A DNA stretch of 64,000 nt from Paucibacter sp. Y2R2-4. GTDB taxonomy: Bacteria > Pseudomonadota > Gammaproteobacteria > Burkholderiales > Burkholderiaceae_C. The position numbers were made by a program, and so were the translations under genes. The stretch spans positions 186,001 to 250,000 of the forward strand of contig NZ_JAJIRO010000001.1 of the NCBI RefSeq assembly GCF_025717535.1. The letters run 5' to 3'. Under the pieces are notes generated by a model. It was given only the letters and a program-made list of their open reading frames with translations. It searched no databases and was not told the origin of the DNA. This document shows positions 18,099 to 25,126 of the stretch, piece by piece (position 1 is the stretch's first letter; the number at the start of each line of letters is the position of its first letter).

Positions 18099-18226
18099 GC
18101 AGCAACAAGGCACTGGCGGCTCCGGTACAGCGGTGTAGCCAACTCTCATCGAGCCGCCAGTCCTCCAGCGATTGGGCAAAAAAATAGGCCGACCCCAAGA
18201 CGGGATCGACCTGCAAAGGCACAAGA

Positions 18227-18280
18227 CCAGATGCGGCGGCATGCATTAAAAGCCGCCGCAAACACAGCCACCGCATCTGG
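18227..18280 (-). promoter_or_regulatory. Long hairpin with alternative pairings
   Basis: CCAGATGCGG (18227-18236) and CCGCATCTGG (18271-18280) are perfect inverted repeats. Within them GCGGCGGC (18233-18240) and GCCGCCGC (18252-18259) form a second perfect stem. The two pairings share four bases, so an RNA could form an outer stem plus bulged inner stem or switch between them. It lies 75 bp after the stop of the preceding gene and may be its terminator. Confidence 0.45.
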
Positions 18281-18354
18281 CTTGTACTCGGTCACGCACA
18301 CAGGGCACGTGGATTGTTTAGAAGACCTGCTGGACCCGATTGATGGGCCCTGAC

Positions 18355-19359
18355 TCAGCGACGCGCCGTAGCCACCCCGCCAAAACCTCCGTTGTTCTCA
18401 TGGCAGATACGCTCTTCACGTTCGATGATGCGTTCGCTGCCGGCATGATTGGCCAGCGTGGTCTGAAAATGCCAGCCGTCGGGCGCATCGGCCTCGGTGT
18501 AGCGCCGCACCGGGATGGTGGCCGTCCAGGGGCGGCTGTAGATGCTGGGGTCGGTGAAGGTGGCGATGTAGTTGAAGCGCTGACCATTCGGAGCAAAAAC
18601 ATAACGTTCAGCCACCTGGGTGTTCTCGCCGCTGAATTCGCCGGTGCGGCCGAACAAGGCTTTACCATTGCTATTGCGCACATCGACCACCAAGGTGTTG
18701 CCTTCCCAATGTCCCCGTGAACCCGCGTTCCAGAGCTTGATGTTGTCCGGCAGATGCGGCTTGTCATCCAAATGCACGATGCGCGAGCCCGAGTCGAACA
18801 AGAACAAGACATAGCCCGGGTACTGGCGGATCTCGAAACCATGCCACATGAAGCTCTTGGGCACGCCGCCCGGGGCACAACGCGCCAAGGGCTCGATGTA
18901 CTGAGGCTGCTTGGGGTTGGCGAAGTTGGCGGCAAAGTCTTGCTGCGCCTCGCGAGCCCAGGGCAGGAAGGGCACCTGGCCATCGGCCGGATCGCTGACT
19001 CGACTGGGCGCGCGCTCGCTGCGCGGCCGCTCAGCAGCGCGCTCCGGCCTGGCCCGCTCGGCCGCGCCAGGCTGGCGCCCTTGCGGGTCGGTGAAGTTGC
19101 TGTGGTTGCCAATCGTGTTGGACCAATGGCCTTGCACATCGGGTTGCCCATCGGCCAAGCGCGCGCCGGTCCAGGCTTGCTCGGCAATTGCCGGGAAGCT
19201 GCTTTCGCGACGCAGTCCGCCGTTGCCCGGCGCGTTTTGCGCCAGGCTCAGACTGCTGCTCAAGCTACCTAGGCTGCCCAAGGCCAGGCAGATCATCAAC
19301 AGGCGCGGACCCAAGGGCCGTGCAGCCCCAAACGGTCTATTTGCGCTGCGTTGCGACAT
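18355..19359 (-). CDS. Secreted protein of unknown function, paralogue A
   Basis: The 334-residue product starts at ATG 19359 (MSQRSANRPFG), inside the end of the upstream paralogue gene (23-bp overlap). The frame is open much further upstream (to 19710), but that part is antisense-like shadow coding. A signal peptide ends near LSLAQ. Conserved stretches include PDVQGHWSNT, RVSDPADGQVPFLPWA, ARCAPGGVPKSF, EIRQYPGYVLFLFD, GHWEGNTLVVDVRN, and near the end ERICHENNGGFG. About 60 percent of residues match the neighbouring paralogue by eye. The family is common in proteobacteria and Acidobacteria but has no known function. A periplasmic beta-rich sensor, binding protein or enzyme are all possible. 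Confidence 0.85.
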   Translation of the reverse strand: MSQRSANRPFGAARPLGPRLLMICLALGSLGSLSSSLSLAQNAPGNGGLRRESSFPAIAEQAWTGARLADGQPDVQGHWSNTIGNHSNFTDPQGRQPGAAERARPERAAERPRSERAPSRVSDPADGQVPFLPWAREAQQDFAANFANPKQPQYIEPLARCAPGGVPKSFMWHGFEIRQYPGYVLFLFDSGSRIVHLDDKPHLPDNIKLWNAGSRGHWEGNTLVVDVRNSNGKALFGRTGEFSGENTQVAERYVFAPNGQRFNYIATFTDPSIYSRPWTATIPVRRYTEADAPDGWHFQTTLANHAGSERIIEREERICHENNGGFGGVATARR

Positions 19360-20320
19360 TGCCGAAGCCTCCGTTGTTCTCATGGCAGATGCGTTCCTCG
19401 CGTTCCAAGATCGGCTCCTTGCCGGCATGGGTGGCCAAGGAGGCCTCGAAATGCCAGCCGTTCGGTGCGTCGTCCACGGTGTAGCGACGCGCCGGGATGG
19501 TGGCCGTCCAGGGGCGGGTGTAGACGCTCGGGTCGGTGAAGGTGGCCACATAGTTGTAGCGTTTGCCATCCGGCGCAAAGACGAAGCGCTCGGTGATCTG
19601 CACGTTCTCGCTGGCGAACTCGCCAGTGCGGCCGAACAGCGCTTTGCTATTGTTGTTGCGCACATCCACCACCAAGGTATTGCCTTCCCAGTGGCCGCGC
19701 GAATCGGCATTCCAGAGCTTGACGCTGTCGGGCAGATGCGGCTTGCCGTCCAGATGGATGATGCGGGTGCCCGAGTTGAACAAGATCAGCACATAACCTG
19801 GGTATTGGCGAATCTCGTAGCCATGCCAGATGAAGCTCTTGGGCACACCGCCCGGCGCGCAACGAGCCAGCGGCTCGATGTACTGAGGCTGCGTCGGGTT
19901 ATGAAAGTTCTTCAAGAACTCTTGCTGCGCGGCACGTGCCCAGGGTTGGAAGGGCACCTCACCATCAGCCGGGTCGCTGACCCGGCTGGGCGCGCGCTGC
20001 TCACGCGGTGGCAGCGGCCGAATATTCGGGTTGTTGCGCACCGGCGCGCCGGGCACGCCGCCTTGCGGGTCGGTCCAGTTGTTGTGGTTGGCCACCGTGT
20101 TGGACCAATGACCTTGCACATCAGGCTGGCCATCGGGCAAGCGCGGGCCTTTCCATGGGCCGGACGCAATCACCGCGATGCGTGTCTCCCACTGACCACC
20201 GGCCGGTGCGGGTTGGGCCTGGCTGCTCGCCGGGGCCAGCGAAGCGGCCAAAGTCGCCAATGCCGCCACAGCAAGGGCCGAGGCGCGCCAGACGGGCGCG
20301 GAGTTCAGGGCTTGCGACAT
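19337..20320 (-). CDS. Secreted protein of unknown function, paralogue B
   Basis: The product is 327 residues from ATG 20320 (MSQALNSAPVWRAS), with a strong AAGGGGG ribosome site 8-13 bases upstream. A signal peptide ends near SSQAQ. The mature sequence parallels paralogue A throughout (PDVQGHWSNTVANHNNW, ARCAPGGVPKSFIWHGYE, GHWEGNTLVVDVRN, ERICHENNGGFG), so the two arose by tandem duplication. It begins 14 bp after the third related gene. Conserved His, Glu and Cys in the C-terminal ERICHEN motif and Trp/Glu in GHWEGNT would be the residues to test for ligand or metal binding. Function unknown. Confidence 0.85.
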   Translation of the reverse strand: MSQALNSAPVWRASALAVAALATLAASLAPASSQAQPAPAGGQWETRIAVIASGPWKGPRLPDGQPDVQGHWSNTVANHNNWTDPQGGVPGAPVRNNPNIRPLPPREQRAPSRVSDPADGEVPFQPWARAAQQEFLKNFHNPTQPQYIEPLARCAPGGVPKSFIWHGYEIRQYPGYVLILFNSGTRIIHLDGKPHLPDSVKLWNADSRGHWEGNTLVVDVRNNNSKALFGRTGEFASENVQITERFVFAPDGKRYNYVATFTDPSVYTRPWTATIPARRYTVDDAPNGWHFEASLATHAGKEPILEREERICHENNGGFGNVATQRK

Positions 20321-20334
20321 GCTCGTCACCCCCT

Positions 20335-21243
20335 TCACTGTGCGGCAGCGCTGGCGGCGGCCGGCGGCTTGGGTGGGTAGTAGGCGTCGTATGCGTGGGT
20401 GAAGCAGTAGTTCTCGATCAACTGAAAGTTCTTCTCCCGATGACGGTGCAGCAGCACGCTCAGCTCCCAAGGCCGGCTGAAGACTTTTTCATCCGCCACA
20501 CGGGCCTTGTATTCCAGCGTGTTGGCATCCAAAAAGGTCCAGCGCTCCACCACATGCAGGGCGTCGCTGTGGAAGTTACCGGCGCGGTCCAGCCAGGTGC
20601 CGTCGTTGAAATGTTTCACATCCACTACCAGGGTGTCGCCTTCCCAACGAGCGCGCGAGTCGCCCAGCCACCAGTCATTCGGCTCCTTGGGGTGATCGGT
20701 GTTGTTGGTGTGGATGGTGCGCACCGTGTGACCGAATTGATGAACCAGGGTCAGGTCACGATCACGCTGAAAAATCTGGAAAGGCTCGGGCGTGTAGACA
20801 CTGCGCGGCACACCTGGGGTGTAGCACTTCAAGCGCGGATCTTCACTCAGTCGATTCTCGAAGTTCTGTTTGCGCTGCGCCAAGGCCGAGGGCAGATAGG
20901 GCAGGTAATGGCCCTCCACCACGCCGGGGCCGGGTGGGGCGTCTGGCCGACCGGCATGCGGCTCGAGGTCGAATTCGGCGGCGCTGGTGGTCTGCCAGAT
21001 ACCTGAGAAGTCCGGCCGGCCATTGGCCGCGCGTGGAATCTTGTTGAGGTCTTGCTTCTTGCTCGCGGCCTTGGAGGCAGGCTTGGCCGTCGCTTTAGGT
21101 GGAGTGGCACTTGCCTCTGCCGCCATGGACGAGCTCACGCCCGCCAAGAAGAAGGCTCCGAGCAGCGCCAAGCTCAGGGCGTGGATACGAGTCTGGGTGA
21201 GCGGGGCAAGTCGGACGAGAGGATTCAGAACATTGGGTTTCAA
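20335..21243 (-). CDS. Secreted protein of unknown function, distant paralogue C
   Basis: This 302-residue protein appears to start at a TTG (21243), because GGAG lies nine bases upstream and no ATG precedes the signal peptide in frame. The signal peptide ends near SSSMAA, followed by an Ala/Lys-rich linker. The mature domain begins RPDFSGIWQTTS and shares the fold pattern of paralogues A and B: YTPGVPRSVYTPEPFQIFQR, RWEGDTLVVDVKHFND, and NYCFTHAYDAYY at the C-terminus. It is clearly related but much diverged. It lies 65 bp after the DUF6152 gene and 14 bp before paralogue B, within one unit. Confidence 0.82.
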   Translation of the reverse strand: MKPNVLNPLVRLAPLTQTRIHALSLALLGAFFLAGVSSSMAAEASATPPKATAKPASKAASKKQDLNKIPRAANGRPDFSGIWQTTSAAEFDLEPHAGRPDAPPGPGVVEGHYLPYLPSALAQRKQNFENRLSEDPRLKCYTPGVPRSVYTPEPFQIFQRDRDLTLVHQFGHTVRTIHTNNTDHPKEPNDWWLGDSRARWEGDTLVVDVKHFNDGTWLDRAGNFHSDALHVVERWTFLDANTLEYKARVADEKVFSRPWELSVLLHRHREKNFQLIENYCFTHAYDAYYPPKPPAAASAAAQ

Positions 21244-21307
21244 GAATGAGGTCTCCGCAAAAATGAGGGCAGGCGCAGGGCTGAATGAGGCCTAACTCAG
21301 GCCGAAT

Positions 21308-21739
21308 TCAGGGCACGGCCGGCACATCGGGCGCGCCGCCGGTTTGGAAAGTGCGGCCATCACCCAGGGTCACCACACTGGCGTAGGCAAAAGGTTTGCC
21401 GTTCTTGGAGCGAAAACCTTTGATCGCCACCTCGGTGCCAGGAGGCAGAGAAGATTTGCTCAAACCCTTTTGCTGCAGGCTGAAAGGCGCACCGAACTCG
21501 AAACCCCAATTGGTGACCTGGCCCTTGGCGTCTTTCACGTCCACGTACAGCCAGCTGTGGGGATTGACCCAGGTGATCTTGGTGACCTGGCCCTTGAGTT
21601 CGACCGGTTGGTCGCCATCAAACTCCGCGGCAAACGCATGGTGGGCGTTCACCGGTGTATTGCACAAGAGCGCAAGGCCGGCCAAGGCCAAGCCGGCACC
21701 GATACGGCGGTTCAGCAATTGAGGGCGGAACAAGTTCAT
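21308..21739 (-). CDS. DUF6152-family periplasmic protein
   Basis: The 143-residue product starts at ATG 21739 (MNLFRPQLLNRR). A signal peptide ends NTPVNA, which would leave a mature protein beginning HHAFAAEFDGDQPVELKG. The remainder is a small beta barrel with KITWVNPHSWLYVDVKD and GTEVAIKGFRSKNGKPFAYAS, the DUF6152 signature. A mature N-terminal His pair is typical of copper-binding secreted proteins, so metal binding is a fair hypothesis, but this family has no established function. It is the first gene of the four-gene minus-strand unit and lies 55 bases below the predicted start of the sigma-54-type promoter at 21805-21821. Confidence 0.85.
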   Translation of the reverse strand: MNLFRPQLLNRRIGAGLALAGLALLCNTPVNAHHAFAAEFDGDQPVELKGQVTKITWVNPHSWLYVDVKDAKGQVTNWGFEFGAPFSLQQKGLSKSSLPPGTEVAIKGFRSKNGKPFAYASVVTLGDGRTFQTGGAPDVPAVP

Positions 21740-21804
21740 GAAAACGTCTCCAGTGGCAGTGAGGGGTGCGGCGGCGCGAGTCCGGTCGCGGATGTCCTTC
21801 CTTA

Positions 21805-21821
21805 CGCAAACGCTGTGCCAA
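21805..21821 (-). promoter_or_regulatory. Sigma-54-type promoter of the DUF6152 unit
   Basis: On the minus strand the site reads TTGGCACAGCGTTTGCG: GG and GC are ten bases apart, the -24 element TTGGCAC matches consensus and the -12 element TTGC is perfect. Transcription would start near 21794, giving a leader of about 55 bases before the DUF6152 ATG at 21739. This is the best of the three matches in the cluster. Confidence 0.68.
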
Positions 21822-22004
21822 CTCTGCAGCGGTGCGAAGGCTGGGCTGAAGCTCAGCGCCTGGCTTTCACGCCACAACCCCGAAACACCGATGCCTTCGG
21901 ACTTCTGAGCTGCCTTTCATCTGTGCACGCCCTCGTTTGAGGCGCCTTTGAGGCGGTCGACTGGATGACTAAGCGCAGCGAGCGCAGGACCTGTTTGGCG
22001 CTGG

Positions 22005-22057
22005 ACTGTTGCCAAAACAGAGGCGTGCTGCTGATGGACTGCTGCCTTCGCAACAGT
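22005..22057. promoter_or_regulatory. Paired inverted motifs, candidate shared activator site
   Basis: ACTGTTGCCAAAACAG (22005-22020) and, inverted, CTGCCTTCGCAACAGT (22042-22057) match at 13 of 16 positions. A further partial copy, CTGTTTGGC, is at 21991-21999. The block lies almost midway between the two divergent sigma-54-type promoters, about 155-235 bp from each -24 element, where an enhancer-binding activator would sit. No such activator gene is in the window. Confidence 0.42.
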
Positions 22058-22210
22058 TGGCGGCAAGGGCGATCGCGCGATAGGGCTTAACAAAGCCAAT
22101 GACTATCCGGGCTGAAGTCGTTTCACCAGGCCCGTAAGAGCCCGCCCAGCCGCTGTGGAGCCCTGCACAGCCACATGCTGCTCACTCTGAAGCGAAGGCT
22201 TCGAGCCGAC

Positions 22211-22226
22211 TTGGCACGAATGCTGC
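22211..22226 (+). promoter_or_regulatory. Sigma-54-type promoter of the TonB receptor gene
   Basis: TTGGCACGAATGCTGC has GG and GC ten bases apart, a perfect -24 element (TTGGCACG) and a -12 element CTGC one base off consensus. Transcription would start near 22238, about 67 bases before the receptor ATG. A 12-bp palindrome, GCAAAGCTTTGC (22237-22248), lies right at the predicted start. Confidence 0.62.
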
Positions 22227-22304
22227 GAAAGACGTCGCAAAGCTTTGCATTTTCTCTATTCGTCTTTTCTCTTCTCTTCAACTTAGCTGCGACTCAACTT
22301 CGAT

Positions 22305-24971
22305 ATGTCCCATCCGTCTTTCGACTCCGTGCTGTTAACGCGTTTGATCCCCGCCCAACTCCTGAGCCTCAATTCAAGCTCAGCGCCAGGCCTCGGAGGC
22401 TGGCGCCATACGGCGCTGGCTGCAGCCTGCCTGCTCAGCATCGCATCGCATGGTGTCTTGGCCAATGAAGTGGCCGCGAGCACCAAAGCCACGCCGGAAT
22501 CAGCTCTTCGCGGCGAGCCGGGCGAAGCCGGCATCAATGTGCTGGACAGCGTGGTTGTGCTGGGTTCAGTGCGCGGCGATGCCACCGTGCTGACCAGTTC
22601 GGCGCCAGTCGATGTGTTCAGCTCACAGCAAATTGCTGAGACCGGCGCGGTCAGCATCAACCAGGCACTGGCCAAGCTGCACCCGTCTTTTAACTTTCCG
22701 CAAGGGCAAAACGCAGTCAAAGGGCAGGGCGTGCGTAGCGCCTCGCTGCGCGGCGTCAGCCCCGCCTACACCCTGGTCTTGGTGAACGGCAAGCGGCGTA
22801 ATGCCTCAGCGCAACTGACCGGCACCGACCCCTGGCCGGCCGCCACCGTGGTGGACTTGAATGTCATCCCCGTCAGCGCGGTGCAGCGCATTGAGGTGCT
22901 GCGCGATGGCGCGGCGGCCCAATATGGATCGGACGCGATTGCCGGGGTGGTGAATATCGTGCTGCGCGACAGCGATACCGGCGGCAAGCTCAGCCTGCAT
23001 GGCGGCGGCTACAGCGACGGCGGTGGCCGCACCGTGACGGCCACGGCATGGAAAGGTCTGCCCTTGGGCAGCGATGGATTCCTGAATTTCAGCCTGGACC
23101 GCCTGCAAAACAATCAGGTGGACCGCAGCGAAGCCGACTGGCGGCAACTCTTTCCCAATGGCGATCCGCGCAACAGCAGCTTCGACAAGAAGTACGGCAT
23201 TTGGGGCCAGTCCTCACGTGACCAGTGGAGCGGACTGATCAACGCCGAGCTGGCGCTTGCACCGCACTGGGCGGCTTATGGCTGGGTGAACTACGCCAGC
23301 AAGACGGCCGGCAACTACGTCAACCCCGAGCGGGTGGTGAAGGCCAGCACCACCAGCGTGACGGCGACCGCCGGCGACAAGATCAGCGAGAACGCGGTGC
23401 TCTCGGTGTACCCGAATGGCTACCAGCCCAAGATCGACTACACCGCCAAGGATTTGGCGGCGGTCATCGGCGTGCGTCTGGAGGAGGGCGCTTTTGGCAA
23501 ATTGGACCTGGGCCTGAGCCATGGCAGCAATGAGACCTCACGCCGCAGCAGCAACACCATCAACCCCAGCTACGGCGCCAACAGCCCGACCTCGTTCTAT
23601 CTCGGCTCCTGGAAGAGCGATACCCAAAGCCTGACCGCCGACTATCAGCGTGAGATCAAGCTGGAAAGCCTGGACAAGCCACTCGGCCTGCAAGCCGGCC
23701 TGCTGGCGCGCAAGGAAACCTGGCGCACCGGCGATCTGGGCGACGCCATCGGCTATACAGCTGGGCCACTGGCCGGCAAGACCGTGGGCTCGCTCTACCC
23801 GGGCACGGCTTTCGCCAGCGACAGCTCCCGCATTCCGGTCAGCGGCGCCTCGACCTCAGGCATACGCCCAGAGGACGCCAACTCCATCACCCGCCAGGTG
23901 CGCGGCGGCTACGCCAGCGTCGATGCCAACTTGACAGCGAATTGGCAGTTGGGCCTGGCCGGACGCTTTGAGCACTACTCCGACTTTGGCAACACCAACA
24001 CCTTCAAGCTCGACAGCCGCTATGACTTCGGCGAGACGATTGCGCTGCGCGGCACAGTCAGCTCAGGCTTTCATGCGCCCAGCCTCGCGGCCTTGGGCAC
24101 GCAGACTACCGGGGTAACGGGCTCCTTCAGCAATAACGGCATTGGCATTCTGGCGCCGGGCGGCACCCGCTTGTTCCGCCCCAACGATCCAGCGGCTGCA
24201 GCCTTTGGCGCGCTACCTTTGGAGCCCGAAAGATCGCGCACCTATTCGGTGGGCACGGTGCTGCGCCCGGCCAAGAACAGTTCGCTCACACTGGACTTCT
24301 ATCGCCTGGAGGTCAAAGACGTCATCATCACCACGGACACCATCCAAGGGCCAGCCGCTGTCGCCGCCTTCAATGCCGCCGGTCTTCCGGGTTATGTCTC
24401 AGCATCGTATTACTACAACGGCTGGACTTCACGCACCTATGGTTTGGATCTGGTCGGACGCAGCCGCATCGATGTGGCGGGCGGCAGCTTGGATCTGAGC
24501 GCAGCGCTGAGCCTGCTTGACACCAAGATCAGCGATGTGAAAAGCAGCGTGAACGTGCGCGGCACGGCCGCAACTGTCGTCGGCCCCTCGCGTATTCGCG
24601 ACGCCGAGACCGGCGTACCGAAAAACAAACTGGTACTGGGCGCTCGCTATGCCCTGGGCGACTGGACCACCGACGCCACGCTGACTCGTTTTGGCAAGTA
24701 CCGCTACAACGCCGGCAATGTGCCTGGGGCGGCCGCCGTGAACGGCAATATCGACCAGGACTTTAAGGCCGAGACCTATCTGGATCTGGCGGCCTTCTAT
24801 GCCGTCAACAAGCAACTCAAGCTCGACATCGGCGTGCAAAACGTCTTCAACAGCTACCCCGAGAAGTACGTGAACGGCAACCGCGCCAGCGGCGTCAATC
24901 CGTACTCCTTCATCGCGCCGAATGGCGCTTCGGGCCGCTTTGTATCGGTGGGCCTGAGCTATAGCTTGTAA
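22305..24971 (+). CDS. TonB-dependent outer membrane receptor
   Basis: An 888-residue receptor. After an unusually long N-terminal leader of about 30 residues comes a signal helix (HTALAAACLLSIASHGVLA). The plug domain (about 80-220) shows INVLDSVVVLGS as a TonB-box-like region, then VSINQALAKLHPSFNF, GVRSASLRGVSPAYTLVLVN and the conserved VLRDGAAAQYGSDAIAGVVN. The barrel fills the remainder and ends with an aromatic-poor GRFVSVGLSYSL. The nearest by style are vitamin/siderophore-like or carbohydrate-like TonB receptors with the GRFEHYSDFGNT motif, but the ligand cannot be told. It diverges from the DUF6152 unit across a 565-bp control region with paired sigma-54-type promoters and probably imports that system's substrate. 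Confidence 0.92.
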   Translation: MSHPSFDSVLLTRLIPAQLLSLNSSSAPGLGGWRHTALAAACLLSIASHGVLANEVAASTKATPESALRGEPGEAGINVLDSVVVLGSVRGDATVLTSSAPVDVFSSQQIAETGAVSINQALAKLHPSFNFPQGQNAVKGQGVRSASLRGVSPAYTLVLVNGKRRNASAQLTGTDPWPAATVVDLNVIPVSAVQRIEVLRDGAAAQYGSDAIAGVVNIVLRDSDTGGKLSLHGGGYSDGGGRTVTATAWKGLPLGSDGFLNFSLDRLQNNQVDRSEADWRQLFPNGDPRNSSFDKKYGIWGQSSRDQWSGLINAELALAPHWAAYGWVNYASKTAGNYVNPERVVKASTTSVTATAGDKISENAVLSVYPNGYQPKIDYTAKDLAAVIGVRLEEGAFGKLDLGLSHGSNETSRRSSNTINPSYGANSPTSFYLGSWKSDTQSLTADYQREIKLESLDKPLGLQAGLLARKETWRTGDLGDAIGYTAGPLAGKTVGSLYPGTAFASDSSRIPVSGASTSGIRPEDANSITRQVRGGYASVDANLTANWQLGLAGRFEHYSDFGNTNTFKLDSRYDFGETIALRGTVSSGFHAPSLAALGTQTTGVTGSFSNNGIGILAPGGTRLFRPNDPAAAAFGALPLEPERSRTYSVGTVLRPAKNSSLTLDFYRLEVKDVIITTDTIQGPAAVAAFNAAGLPGYVSASYYYNGWTSRTYGLDLVGRSRIDVAGGSLDLSAALSLLDTKISDVKSSVNVRGTAATVVGPSRIRDAETGVPKNKLVLGARYALGDWTTDATLTRFGKYRYNAGNVPGAAAVNGNIDQDFKAETYLDLAAFYAVNKQLKLDIGVQNVFNSYPEKYVNGNRASGVNPYSFIAPNGASGRFVSVGLSYSL

Positions 24972-25126
24972 GTCGGCAAAGAGCAGGGAGAGGGCGCCAG
25001 GACGGGTGGGCTGAGGGAGGTACTCAAAGAGGAAGTGCTCTAAGAGGAGGGCGCCACACGATCGACTAAGCTGCAGCCTCCCTCCGTTTCGAAAACAGTC
25101 GCCGTCTGTGTGAAAAGGCCCCTACC

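Larger units (their letters stand above)
17783..18354. other. Regulatory intergenic region in the sigma-54 cluster
   Basis: No confident full gene is present. Several short minus-strand frames exist (for example 17989-18276, Cys-rich), but none has a ribosome site or a clean family match. The stretch contains the sigma-54-type promoter, an inverted repeat suited to activator binding and a long hairpin, each listed separately, so it appears to be a control region rather than coding DNA. Confidence 0.5.

Noticed and set aside
17989-18276. Minus-strand Cys-rich 95-codon ORF, considered as a Nudix zinc-ribbon remnant
   Set aside because: Cysteine pattern does not fit the zinc ribbon spacing, no ribosome site, and the same DNA holds regulatory inverted repeats.
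19360-19710. N-terminal extension of secreted paralogue A up to 19710
   Set aside because: Overlaps the body of paralogue B in another frame and lacks a signal peptide; ATG 19359 gives a proper signal sequence.
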